Positions 23,155 to 34,037 of a stretch of DNA of 64,000 bases are shown in pieces (within the stretch, counting starts at the first letter, position 1; every line of letters starts with the position of its first letter). The stretch lies in contig NC_081844.1 of assembly GCF_963259705.1 (NCBI RefSeq), positions 46,795,501 through 46,859,500 of the forward strand. The letters run 5' to 3'. Source of the DNA: Myotis daubentonii (taxonomy: Eukaryota > Chordata > Mammalia > Chiroptera > Vespertilionidae). Under the pieces are notes generated by a model. That model worked only from the letters and a program-made list of their open reading frames with translations, made no database searches and was not told where the DNA came from. The position numbers and the translations under genes are program-made.

Positions 23155-23345
23155 GCAGACCATCTGAAAAGGAGAACTTCCTCTCTGACACTTGCTGGCT
23201 GGGTGACACCAGGCAAGTTACTTAATTTTCCCATGTTGTAAAGAGGGATAGTAACAGAATCCATCTCATAGTTTGTTATAAGATTAAATGAGTAAATATG
23301 TAGAACAGTGTTTCACACATATCAAGTTCTATATAAGTGTGTGTG
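23155..23345 (+). repeat. MIR SINE
   Basis: CACTTGCTGGCTGGGTGACA, AGGCAAGTTACTTAATTTTC, CCCATGTTGTAAAGAGGGAT and AGATTAAATGAGTAAATATG give a nearly full-length MIR in sense orientation. Confidence 0.85.
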
Positions 23346-23435
23346 CTATTCTAAATTTCAACAGACCTTTCCATATTGGCTCTATGACTGTATAAATAAC
23401 AATCATTTCCTCTTATGACTTCGCTAGTTCTCCCC

Positions 23436-23550
23436 ATAGATTCCATGGTGGCAGGGAACTTACTGGCCTTGTTCACTCCTAAATCTCAACTGCCTTCATA
23501 GTGCTTGACACCTGGCAGGTACTCTAGAAATGTTTGTTGAATGAATAAAT
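23436..23550 (+). repeat. L2 LINE 3' end
   Basis: GATTCCATGGTGGCAGGGAA, CTTGTTCACTCCTAAATCTC, GTGCTTGACACCTGGCAGGT and GAAATGTTTGTTGAATGAAT are the standard L2 terminal text in order. Confidence 0.85.
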
Positions 23551-24811
23551 CCATAATGAATACTACAGTCTTAAAGCTGTGTATAAAAATAAACTTTTAT
23601 TTAGTCAGTTTCTAAAAATTTCAAGGCTATTTCCCTTTCGCTAAGAGCAACTAAAAAGTGTTTCAGTTGAACTGTTTTGTGGACTTCTACACTATTGTTT
23701 ATATATTTCAAGTGAGATTCTGTTGTTCTCTAATGACCTTGCATTCTTTCTTGATGTAAAGCTTATGTTGAATCTAAGAAAAGGGTCATGTTTTCTGAAT
23801 GGGATCAACATGTGTTGAACATCTGACTTTTCTCTCCGTTGCTTTCAAAGTTCATATATTGAAAGATGGTGGAAGCCTCTCCATGCCTCGGGAAAAACTT
23901 CACACTGAGAAGTTCTACTGGCCAGATCCCCTGACTATGAGTCATAGTTAGTCAGAACATTGCTTGAGAATAACTTTACAAGGCATTAAAAGCACAAAAG
24001 AGTTTAATGACTGGCCCAAAATGGTCTGGAATTGCAAATGCTTTCAAGAATCCATGGATGTAGTTTCATTCCCTGTACTTGATGTTTAGGGGCATGTGAG
24101 GGGCACGTATCATTTTTTATACTTGTGGAGATACTTTATAACTGATAGTAGGTTTGAAGCTCAAATCTGACTGTTAATCATATTTAATACTTCTTACTAA
24201 ACTTTTATTTCCATAGCTTTAAGCATATTTTAACCCATGGGTCAAGCTCAGATTGTTGAGATCTTTTCAGTTCTGATTTAGTACAATTACAGGATGTGGG
24301 AGGATTTTCAAAATATTTAAGTGGTTCTATAAGCCTGAGGCTAAAAATGAACCACAGAACTATTTTTCATCTTGTCAGTCGCCGACATCATGCTTAAGGA
24401 ATTCTTATAGAAAAACAAATGCCTATTCAGAGAATTTGCCATTCTACTCCCTGAAATCAAGTCAAAGAAGTAGTCCCTGCAAAGAAAATTTGAAAATATG
24501 CAATCACCACTTCTAAAAAAAATACATGGGTGAAATTCATTAATAATCAGTATGTTCCCATCTCCCAAAGATAGCACTAAAACAATAGGGACAAATCTAA
24601 CAACCCCACACCCTGAGCCAAAGAGGCATTCACCCCGGCCTAAAAAAATGTTAAGATTACAAAGATATTACTACTGGATTTCATCTAGCACTAAAGAGTT
24701 GAAAATCTAAGCAGAGTGACTTGGTATATTATTTTTGACTTCCAGATATTCTGAGGAAAAGCCATAAGATTTAATGGTAGACAAGTCTTTATTCACATCG
24801 AGTCCAATATT
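23551..24811. other. Non-genic stretch
   Basis: No gene or repeat recognised. Confidence 0.4.
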
Positions 24812-24980
24812 TCTTCAGCTTTGGCTGCACTTTAGGGTTACCTGGGGAGCCTTTAGAAACCCCTATACCCAGGTCATATCCCAAACCAATGAAATCAATG
24901 TCACTAGGAGTGGGAACCCAGGCATCAGTATTTTTTAAAAGCCCCTTATATAAAGCCAAAGTTAAGAACCACTGCTCTAG
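24812..24980 (+). repeat. MER5-type hAT-Charlie relic
   Basis: GCACTTTAGGGTTACCTGGG, then TATACCCAGGTCATATCCCA, then AGGCATCAGTATTTTTTAAA and a terminal GTTAAGAACCACTGCTCTAG. The right terminal repeat (AGAACCACTG) is intact, the left is eroded. Confidence 0.75.
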
Positions 24981-25074
24981 TTATATTCTGGTGGTATGGC
25001 CAAGTGTAGGAGCTATCTTTGGGCATGTTGGTAAGGGGTGGGTGACTCAAGGCAGCATTTACTATTAATACGCT

Positions 25075-25215
25075 GGCACCTTCTTAATGTGTTTTGCCCG
25101 TGGTAACATTTAATCCATCCTAAGGCGTAGAAGCTATTATTATCAACATCATTTTATAGATGAGGAAACTAAGAGAGAGGTCATACAGCTAGGAATGGTG
25201 GAATGGTAATTTAAA
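25075..25215 (-). repeat. MIR SINE
   Basis: TAACATTTAATCCATCCTAA, GAAGCTATTATTATCAACAT, CATTTTATAGATGAGGAAAC and GTCATACAGCTAGGAATGGT are MIR in antisense. Confidence 0.82.
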
Positions 25216-26215
25216 TCCACTATTATCCAATGATAATTACTTAACAACTATTTTTAGGTTTATATAATATACCAAGCAGGGTGTCAGAATATTTGTTGGC
25301 GTCTCCACATGCTTAATGCAACAAATTAGATGTCTTCTACCAATAAACACCTAATTATCAGCAACTGCCTCACCACATGCATTGAAATTAAACATGAAAC
25401 AAAAATAATAGTGCCCTTGATAGTGTCCTGGAAGAATTGATAATCCTAACTAAATAAACAGATAAAACCAACTAAAGATGACAAAAATTCTATTTCTATA
25501 GATTTATGCCTGGCTTCCAGAAGGTCAGCAAATTAGAATCACAGCTACTGTGATTCCAGCAAATCTGAACCAGACTGTGTTCATATTATTTTACACATAC
25601 TCAGCACCCAGATGAAACAATGATCAAGGAACAGAATTCATGACAGAGAAGAGACTTCACAGTGTAATTTACATTCTCTCTAATCTTCTATAAATGGAGT
25701 ACTGTTAAAGGCAAACTTTCTGCAGGGTATTCCCAGGGGTAAGGTGGCTACAGATAAAATGACCTCATTATATGCAGTATAAGAAGCACATTTCTCCTCA
25801 TCCTACATATTGATGCTGACTTCCTGCTTTCACAAAGAGAAGGCATAAGAAGACCATTGAAGACAAACTACATTTCATGCCATTGCTTACATGATTATTT
25901 TCTGCATTTAAGAGAATCCCATAGGTTGCAAAGCAATAGTCTGAAAATATCAAATACATTCTTTTCTTTTACCTAGGGATGAACAAAACAATTTAGATCA
26001 AATCTGAATTAAAATCATCTTATATAACTAAATGTCAGAAAATATGAGTTTAAAACAACCTATTTTTCTATTCAGTGATCACCTACAAGTATTATTTCAG
26101 AACCATTCCAAAGAACTAATGCTAGTTTCAAAAACTTTCAACATCCACTAATATATCTACAATGAGGTTTTCATTACTTTACCTGTTTTGCCATTAAAAA
26201 TAGTGCATTTCTGAT
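25216..26215. other. Non-genic stretch
   Basis: No gene or repeat recognised. Confidence 0.4.
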
Positions 26216-26372
26216 CTGGCCAGTGTGTCTCAGTTGTCTGGAGTTCCTGGTCTGTCTTTCTCTCTCCCTCTCCCTCTCCTTCTCCCACTTCCTCTCCCTC
26301 TCCTTCTCCCTCTCCCTTCTTCTTTCTCTAAAATCAATAAAAACATATCCTCAGTGAGGATTTTAAAAAAAT
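26216..26372 (+). mobile_element. Ves-type SINE with a large internal deletion
   Basis: The head CTGGCCAGTGTGTCTCAGTT jumps within about 30 bases to a long CTCTCCCTCTCC tract, then AAATCAATAAAAACATATCC and TCAGTGAGGATTT. Box B and the conserved middle are missing, so about 100 bp were lost, or the pyrimidine tract expanded at their expense. Same tail subfamily as the copy at 22645. Confidence 0.82.
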
Positions 26373-27499
26373 GTTTTTAAAAACTTTTTTTAAAAATTTC
26401 TGAAGGGGTGAATGTATACCACTAATAGTCATTTATAGCTCAGTGTGCATTAACAATTTAAGAGTATGCTTTTTTATGGTTTTAGGAAAAATAACATGTG
26501 GATCCCAAGCCTGGAAATGATGGGAAGAGGAGCTAATATCCAGAATGGGGAAAGAAAGTGTGCAAACTCTCTGAATGCCTAAGGCAAACATCATTCATTT
26601 CAAAAAGTTTATCTTAGAATCACTGTCAATAAGGAAGCAGGAGATATCTGCAAGGGAAACTAGAAAAAAACATTTTTTCTTTTATTCCTTGATGATATAC
26701 ATTTCAAATTTCCATATACATTATACAATATGCAAAGAAAGTAAAGAAATTTTAATTATAGGTAATTTATTACTGACCAAAATTTGAAAATGATTATATT
26801 AAAATCCTTAAAAAATAAAGAGCAAAAGAAGTCACATCATCAGTACCATTGTCATCATCAGTATGATTATTTGGCCCAATAAATAACCAGAGAGATTAGG
26901 TGCTTCAAAAAGTTTTGCCACATGAGGTAAGATTGCAAATGATAACTTCATTGGCATAAATGAAAAAGCCATTGGCCCTACTAAAGTGCAGAGAAACCAC
27001 ACTACAAAATATATGAAGACTCAACCATGCATAACAATTAGACCAAAATAATGAGTTCTACAGAAGTGAAGAATTTACAGAAAACCATGATGATCCCCAA
27101 ATGATAGAAATATTAAAATACACTGAAGACACATTACACATACTATAAAGATAACTTCAACTAGTCTTACGCTCAGGGAATATATCACGGATTCTCGTAA
27201 CTGTACTGATTCAGAAAGTCACACATCATCCTTTCGCTGTCAGTTTCATTTATGACATTCACTTTCATTTTCCCAAAGAGAGATGGAAATAAAGAAAGAA
27301 AAAGAAGGGAGAATTATACCTCTCACAGATCAAAGAAAATGAATAGCAATAAATATGAGGAGGAAAATAATGTCAACTCTAGAAATTAAGTATATCATTC
27401 TTAAGACAGTAAATGTAATATGATAGTAAATGTAGTCTTTCTATTTACTGAGAAAACCTGTCAAGAAATAAATTTGAGAAAGGGTGGAGAAATTATTAC
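26373..27499. other. AT-rich stretch
   Basis: No gene recognised; AT-rich, with some purine-rich text that could be decayed LINE. Confidence 0.35.
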
Positions 27500-27671
27500 T
27501 AGTTCTATAAAACAAATTACCAGTTCTCAAAAACTTAATAGCATTAAAACAACAATAATGCCATTATTTCTCATGATTTCTATGCTAGGAATCCATAAAT
27601 AGCTTAGCTAGGCAGGTAAAAATGGAGCTGCTAGGAGCTAGCCAACCATCTCTCTCTCATCATACAGTTTC
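27500..27671 (+). repeat. Ancient LTR-like repeat, left part
   Basis: ACAAATTACCAGTTCTCAAA, TTAGCATTAAAACAACAATA-type text and GGAATCCATAAATAGCTTAG parallel the repeat at 60275-60765 (ACAAATTACCACAAACTTAG). The right part seems to resume at 28974 after the Helitron insertion. The family is uncertain. Confidence 0.4.
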
Positions 27672-27672
27672 A

Positions 27673-28342
27673 CTAGAGGCGCAGTGCACGAAATTGTGCC
27701 TGAGTAAGGTCCCTAGGCCTGGCTGGCAATTGAAGCGCGAGCATCTGGTGTAGAAGGGCAGGTCTCAGCTGACATCTGGGCCCTGGGTAGCACCTGAGCC
27801 CCCGGGTCCCCATGTGCCCCTCTCCGCCTGAGTCATGGTGCCCAATTCCCCACACGGAGATGTGGTGAGCGCAGCCGGACACCACGGGCTGGGGTGCAGC
27901 ATGGGCCTCTGGGCCACCCAGCAGCGCTGCACGAAAGCCAGGCGGGCAGCACACTCTCTCCCAGTCGGTCTCGCAGACTGGCTCCTGCATGCACCCATGG
28001 GGAGTCCAACCAGACCCTGTGGTCTCCTGGTGGTTGTGGCACGCCTCACCCGGAAGACGCCACGCAAGTGCAGGGCAGGCTCCCCGTGGGCGCCTGGCAC
28101 CTGAGTGCGGGGGTTTCCCCAGCGTGTAAGCCCTGGTGTCCTGAGGGAGGGTAGCAGGGGGAGTTGGAGTCAGTTTGGTAGAAACCCTGCATTCTCACAG
28201 CACCTCCACCCCTGTCACGCCCACCCCCAGGTAGCTGGCGAGAGATCACAGCCCCATGTCACAGCAAGCAGTTGAACTCATGGCCCTGATCGAACGACCA
28301 CCTGAGGGGACAATTTGCATATTAGGCTTTTATTATATAGGA
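27673..28342 (-). mobile_element. HeliBat-type Helitron Y, downstream half of a head-to-tail pair
   Basis: On the minus strand it starts TCCTATATAATAAAAGCCTA at 28342 and ends GCGCCTCTAG at 27673, next to host T. A short hairpin (GCACGA/TTGTGC, one G-T pair) precedes the end. The 5' start touches the 3' end of the neighbouring Helitron with no base between. The interior is GC-rich with many chance open frames and no Rep or helicase. CpGs are frequent; a captured host promoter or exon is possible but I cannot identify one. Confidence 0.85.
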
Positions 28343-28973
28343 CCAGAGGCCCAGTGCACGAATTTGTGCACTGGTGGGGTCCGGCCGGCCGGGCCCCAAT
28401 TGAAGCAGATCAGGGCCAGGCCTGTTGGGAGGAGGAGACAGTGGGGAGTTGGCTGGCTGGACCACCCCAAACGGGGTCTGATCAGGGCCGGCTGGCTGGG
28501 GGAAGGGGCCAAGTATGATTGGCCAGCAGACCCTGACCCCGATGGGGGGGGGGCAATTGGGGGCGGGGCTGGCTGTGTGGAGGGGCTGTGGGACAATCAG
28601 GGTGGTGGGGGCTGATCGGGGGTGGGGCCGGCCATGGGGAGGGGCTGTGGGTGATGGGCCGGCCAACCCTATCCCTGAATGGGGTGAGGGGGGCCGATCA
28701 GGGGCCAGTGGCTTGGGGGAGGGGCCATGGGTGGTTGGCTGGCCCTGCCCCTGATCAGAGTGGAGGGGCTGATCAGGGCCAGAGCTAACTGGGGGGAGGG
28801 GCCATGGGCCAATTGGGGTGGTGGGGACCCACTGGGGGCGGGGCAGGCCTGGGGTAGGGCCTGGAGGAGGTTGGCCGGCTGGCCCTGCCCCTGATCGGGG
28901 TGGGAGGGGCCATCAGGGTCGGTTGTTACGGCGTTCGGGTCACTGGCTTTTTAAATATATAGATAGCTTTTCC
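28343..28973 (-). mobile_element. HeliBat-type Helitron X, upstream half of a head-to-tail pair
   Basis: On the minus strand it starts TCTATATATTTAAAAAGCCA at 28973 after a host A and ends GGGCCTCTGG at 28343. A perfect 9-bp stem with 6-base loop stands before the end (28351-28359 with 28366-28374, CCAGTGCAC/GTGCACTGG). Its terminal CTGG differs from the CTAG of the others. The interior is a GC-rich degenerate tandem array built on GGGGAGGGGCCATGGG and CCCCTGATCAG units. No coding content. Confidence 0.83.
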
Positions 28974-29430
28974 GCATGATCACTTCAGATGGGTATTTGG
29001 GCTCCCTCACAGCACGTGGCCTCAAGGCAGTAGAAGTACTTAGACTGTAGCTCAGACTCCAGAAACAGTGTCTCAGAGAGCAAGGTAGAAGCTGACGCCC
29101 CTTTCATGATCTGACCTTGGAAGTCAGCTAACAACAGTTACGTCAAACTTTATTAGTCAAAGCAGTCTCAGCCGTCTTCCCTGATCCGATGCATAAAATA
29201 TAAGTCTCGCCTCCAAAAGGAAGGCAAATGAAAGACATTGTAAGACCACCAGGTGGGCTGGCAGACAGTGCTGTGGCCATCTTTGGAATGGTCAGTGTCA
29301 CAGCAGCATCTCCCATCCCACATGGTGTTCTTACAATATGTCTTTCAGACCCCGTCCATTTGGAGGGCAGATTTCATTCCCAGGCAGGTTTATTTTGTAC
29401 TCGCCTGCAGCAACAATAAAGATAAGAATA
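28974..29430 (+). repeat. Ancient LTR-like repeat, right part, with foldback
   Basis: TTGGGCTCCCTCACAGCACG, GAGAGCAAGGTAGAAGCTGA and ATGATCTGACCTTGGAAGTC are typical of old mammalian LTR-like repeats. Within it, GAAAGACATTGTAAGACCACC (29229-29250) and the inverted counterpart GGTGTTCTTACAATATGTC (29324-29342, continuing TTTC) form arms of about 21 bp separated by about 75 bp. Confidence 0.45.
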
Positions 29431-30069
29431 CGATAATAACAAATAACAAGTATCTCATTTAACCCAATTACTCCAATGTGGTTATTACAAAAATTGAGCT
29501 CCAGAGTCTATTCAGCAAGGTCAAAATCACACTGTCAATAGTATAGCCAACACTGAAACATAGATCTGTTTCAAATTCCAGGTGCTTTCTATTACACTGC
29601 ATCATTGCACAATTATTTGAATCCTAACATAACCAAGCACCCTCTTAAATCTAGTTTATTATTGAATTCATACTGATTGTAAGGATTACTTCTCAAGAGC
29701 ATTTTAAAATGAAAACTCAGCACTACAGCCACCGCAAATGGTGAGGAAATGTTCAGCTTGGCCCCACAAAGGGTTTACTAGGCCTGCAAAAACCGGACCC
29801 TGCTTGTCCATCAATATCGTCTATAATAGAGCATTTAACCTTACTCATCTAACTTTCTGATTTCATATCAGTTACAGTTTAACGTTTCTTTTATTAAATA
29901 TAAATGGCAGGTTTCTCAGTCTTCACAGATAACCAAGTCTCCAATTTAAAGTAGAAAACACTGTCGGGTATAAATTCCTTCAAATTCCTTCCTCTCACAT
30001 CAACTTTATCGTGAAGCATTTTTTATTTTTTATTTTTATTTTATTTTATCTTATTTTTTCATTCAGAGT
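29431..30069. other. AT-rich stretch
   Basis: No gene recognised. A T-rich simple tract (TTTTTATTTTA-type) lies at 30018-30060. Confidence 0.4.
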
Positions 30070-30400
30070 AAGACAATGTCAGGGGAATAAAAATATAAGC
30101 TACATATTCAGAGAAAACTGCATATCTGTCAAAGAATTTGTATACAGAATACGTAAAAACCTCTCAAAGTCAAAAAACATACAATTCAATTTTTAAAATG
30201 AGCAAAGTACGTGAGCATATACTCCACCAAAAATATACAGCTGGCAAATGAGAACATTAAAAAAATCCTCAATTATTATTATTACCATTAAATTCATATT
30301 AAGACCATAATGAGACACCACTATATACCTATCAGAATGTGTAAAATTAAAATACATAACCCAGCAAGGTTTGAATTAAACTTGTGTAAACCCAAGTCTT
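30070..30400 (+). repeat. Old L1 fragment (ORF2/3' region)
   Basis: AATTTTTAAAATGAGCAAAG, ACAGCTGGCAAATGAGAACA and CATAATGAGACACCACTATA follow the well-known L1 order (AAAATGGGCAAAG, GCACATGAAAAGA, CACAATGAGATACCAC). Sense orientation, multiple frameshifts and stops. The same segment occurs inverted at 31220-31440. Confidence 0.85.
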
Positions 30401-31219
30401 TTCCTTAAAATGATGCTATAATTAATCCACATACATACACATTTTTTATGAGAAAATACTTTATTATTTTAGGGTTACTATAGTACAATCCTAGGGATAT
30501 TATGTCTAATGATGCTAGATAGGATTATAAATCCTATTACAGAGATGAACTAAGACTCACCAATCACTCTGTGTCTTAGAGCATTCACTTGACTGTGGAT
30601 AAGATCTTTTGAGTAAGACTTACTGCATTATTATATAGATATATGAAGTTCCCCATTGCCATACAGAATAAGGCAGATGGCCGATGTTCCTCATAATACA
30701 CGATGATATGAACCATTTTTATCTCTTTCCATTCTATTCCTACTTATGTCCCAAACAAGTTTCTTCCCTTGTACTTCGGATCCCCTCCCTTCCTGTCTGT
30801 TCTAAAAATTTTCTCTCTCAATTATGCCCATTTACTTTACCTTCTACCTCCCTCTCTATTGGCTCATTCTCCTTTAAAAACATGCTCTATTCCTTATCCT
30901 GGAAAAATAATCCTTCCCTGGTCTGTTTCTCTCTCATTTAAGCAACTTCCTTTCCCAGTTCCTTTCAAGTCTTAACTGCTTATCAGAATAGTTTACACTG
31001 GATAGGTTCACTTTATTATCTCTTACTCCTAACTCATTTTGGTCTGGTTTCAGCCTCTCATTTCCTTCAAGCTCTTTTTCCAAATCACACAGCTCTGTAC
31101 AATGCTATGACTAGGGGTATGATCATAGCATAAGCATCTTTTGTAGTAGATGTCCTTCTCATAATATTCATCCAAGGGTTAATATTTGCCATGCATAAAG
31201 ATTTAGTTTCATGAGCTCC

Positions 31220-31440
31220 TCACTACCATTTGTTAGCTCTTGTTTATTTTATTTTATTTTTATAATAGCCATTCTAACAGGTGTGCAGTGATATCTCCTT
31301 GTGGTGTTTATTTGCATTTGATTAGTTTAGTTAAGCACCTTTTCATAAACCTATTGACCATTTATATATCTTCTTTGGGGGAAAATGTGTATTTAGGTCC
31401 TTTGTACATTTTTATTTGTTTTATTGCTCACATAATGAGG
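31220..31440 (-). repeat. Old L1 fragment (ORF2/3' region)
   Basis: AATAGCCATTCTAACAGGTG, GTGATATCTCCTTGTGGTG, TTTGCATTTGATTAGTTTAG and GGTCCTTTGTACATTTTTAT are antisense L1 text. It covers the same L1 segment as 30070-30400 but on the other strand, so the two pieces could pair or derive from an inversion. Confidence 0.88.
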
Positions 31441-32224
31441 GTTGCTGGAGAGAGCAGTGCAGGCTCCCTTGCAGGTCTAAAAATGGCTTGAGATACTGCA
31501 AGGAAAGGAGACTGGCAGGTTCCATTATAATCAGCCACATGGCTGGGGTGGGGAGTCCGCCAAGCAGACCACAGCTTGTGCCAGAATGAGGGGGGGAAAC
31601 TGGATTCTTTATCAGCTTGCTCAGATACAGGGCAAAAGAGGAAGGAGAGTGACAAGGCCTGAAATCTGTCAGCAGTCAAGATCATCTATGGAGCCAGATT
31701 TTTTATTACAATCCAGGATACTGAATTTTAAAGTGGCAAGAATTATACTTAAGGAAAATTTTACTTTTGAAGATTATAAATGCTAAGATAATGAAGACTT
31801 TATATAGCACTATGACTTCTTGGGAGTCTATGACTATATTATCACATGATAAATGAAACAACTTAGAAATATCTAATTATCTCAATTCCTAGATTAAATA
31901 TAATTGGTTTCAAATGCAGAATCTTGCTAATACAACATTAGTGTTATGAGTTAAATAATAACTAAATTGATAAATATTTTTTTACCACTATTTCAGTTCC
32001 AAATCCAACAAATCCACAATGAGTTGGAAAAATAAGTAAATGTGAAGTGGGTTTCAGGCATGTAAAACCAATCTGCATAATTCCAGAAATGCACTCAATT
32101 CAAAGACAACCTTAAGTTTGACAGTTCTCAGATGTCAGTTTTAATGGAATGTTGCCCCTTCAATACCTATTTCATAATAATGTTTTTAATTACTGCTTAT
32201 TTTTGCATGATACTCCATTTACAT
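31441..32224. other. Non-genic stretch
   Basis: 31441-31700 is GC-richer than the surroundings and unassigned; the remainder is AT-rich. No gene. Confidence 0.4.
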
Positions 32225-32240
32225 AAGAAAATATACCTTT

Positions 32241-32467
32241 AGCCCTAACCGGTTTGGTTCAGGGGATAGTGCGTCAGCCTGCAGACTTAAGAGTCCCAGG
32301 TTCGATTCTGGGCAAGGGCATGTGCCTTGGTTGCGGGCACATCCCCAGTAGGGAGTGTGCAGGAGGCAGCTGATCGATGTTTCTCTCTCATTGATGTTTC
32401 TAATTCTCTATCCCTCTTCCTTCCTCTCTGTAAAAAAATCAATAAAATATATTTTTTTAAAAAAAGA
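32241..32467 (+). mobile_element. Ves-type SINE, well preserved
   Basis: Box A in GCCCTAACCGGTTTGGTTCA and box B in GGTTCGATTCTGGGCAAGGG, then GTGCCTTGGTTGCGGGCACA, CCCCAGTAGGGAGTGTGCAG, TTTCTCTCTCATTGATGTTT and AATCAATAAAATATATTTT. A perfect 16-bp target duplication AAGAAAATATACCTTT flanks it (32225-32240 and 32468-32483). Confidence 0.96.
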
Positions 32468-32483
32468 AAGAAAATATACCTTT

Positions 32484-34037
32484 GTTTGGTAATTGTAATC
32501 CGACTGGCTATAAATTCTGTGTTAACAAGTACCAGTCAGTGCCCAGTATACTTCCTTCTGAGAAAAAAATAAATCACACCAATATGTCAGAAGTAACACC
32601 TGCTAAATGTTAAATGTGAAGCACGTAAATAAATATGCAGCTTTGCCACTAGTCCTGAAAGGGAATGTATATTTTTACCTTTGAAAAAAAAGTTTTTAGA
32701 TTTAAATATTAAGGCTACATAAGTGTTAAACTATGCCTGTCTGAAATCCTAGAATTGAAGGGGATTGGAGTAAAAATTAACAATAGTATAAAATAGTGTA
32801 CTTAGATGCAGTTGGCGGGATGATCTGTATTTCTCAATATTTGCAAGGATGATTAAATCAGGCATGTGTGTACTACAGAGGTAGAACTATTTGGTACACT
32901 CTCGCCTCATCTCCTTACTTTTTGTAGTAGATCAAAATCACTTAGACAGAGTGTAGAGTGGCTTGGCTTTTCTGGTCCAATATTCCCACTGTTATTACAT
33001 CTATAGTTCCCAGGAAAGTTAACAGTTTAAGGCTGTGTCTACAGGAAACTACAAATCTCCTGTGTGGTCTGAAGCAGTCCTTCAGACCAATCACATGTGG
33101 CTAATCATACAATATACCAGTACACTGCAAATTAAGATGGCACAGGCATCAGCCCTAACAAACTTTCAGGCCAGAATTGTGTTTAATAAGTTAAAGAAAA
33201 ATTCTCACCACATGAACATGTTGGTTAGACAATTCCATAAGAATGCATATCTCCATGTAATTTTCAATTTATACTTTTAACAAAAGGTACATTTGAGATC
33301 AACTCCTTCTCTGTGTATACTTTATTACAATAAATGTACTAGCACTTTTGTGTGTGATTGCTGCTTATTATTATTTTTACCCTTTTTCTTTATTCTCCAT
33401 TGTTTAGCAATATGGTGACAAATTTTATGGAGGGAGCTAGAATCATTTTTTTTTTAATCACTAGGGTAGAAGGGAAGAGATGAAAAGCAAGATGTGTGAA
33501 CCTGTAACGAATCACTGCAAATATTATAAAAATGAATGAAATAAAGTGATTGTGGCTTTTCTTTAATTCTACAAAAATGACTGGTGATGAACTAAAATTA
33601 AAGGTAAATTAGAAGTGTAATAATCTGACCCAATAAATACCCGTAGCTAAATTTTTTTCTCATATATAGTAAAAATTAACCAACCTGTGGAGAATACTTA
33701 AGAAGAAAATTAAAATCATATATCTACTTTTAAAATTAAAAACCTAGAAATATCTACTTTTAACATTTTAGAGTTTTATTTCCAAAAATAATAGTTTTAA
33801 TTATTTAATTATTTAATGTGTGTGAGAGAATGTGTTCCTTAGAACATTGCTGAATGCTTTTTCTTTATATATATAAAGATAAACATGCAAACAAAAGTAA
33901 GCTGCTAGCTTCAATTGTATATAGTGTTATGCCATATTTCTCCATGCTGGTAAATTTCCCTCAAAAATAATAATTTTATGTGACTATATAATTCCCCATA
34001 TTATAAATATGATACATTTTATTTCTTTATCTTATTA
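32484..34037. other. AT-rich stretch
   Basis: No gene or repeat recognised. Confidence 0.4.

Noticed and set aside
27673..28788. Many overlapping 60- to 119-codon frames in GC-rich DNA
   Set aside because: GC-rich Helitron interiors lack stop codons by composition. Frames overlap on both strands and carry no domain.
32241..32467. tRNA gene (intact A and B boxes)
   Set aside because: The A and B boxes belong to a Ves SINE; there is no cloverleaf 3' half and the sequence has a SINE body, tail and target duplication. The same holds for the other SINE copies.
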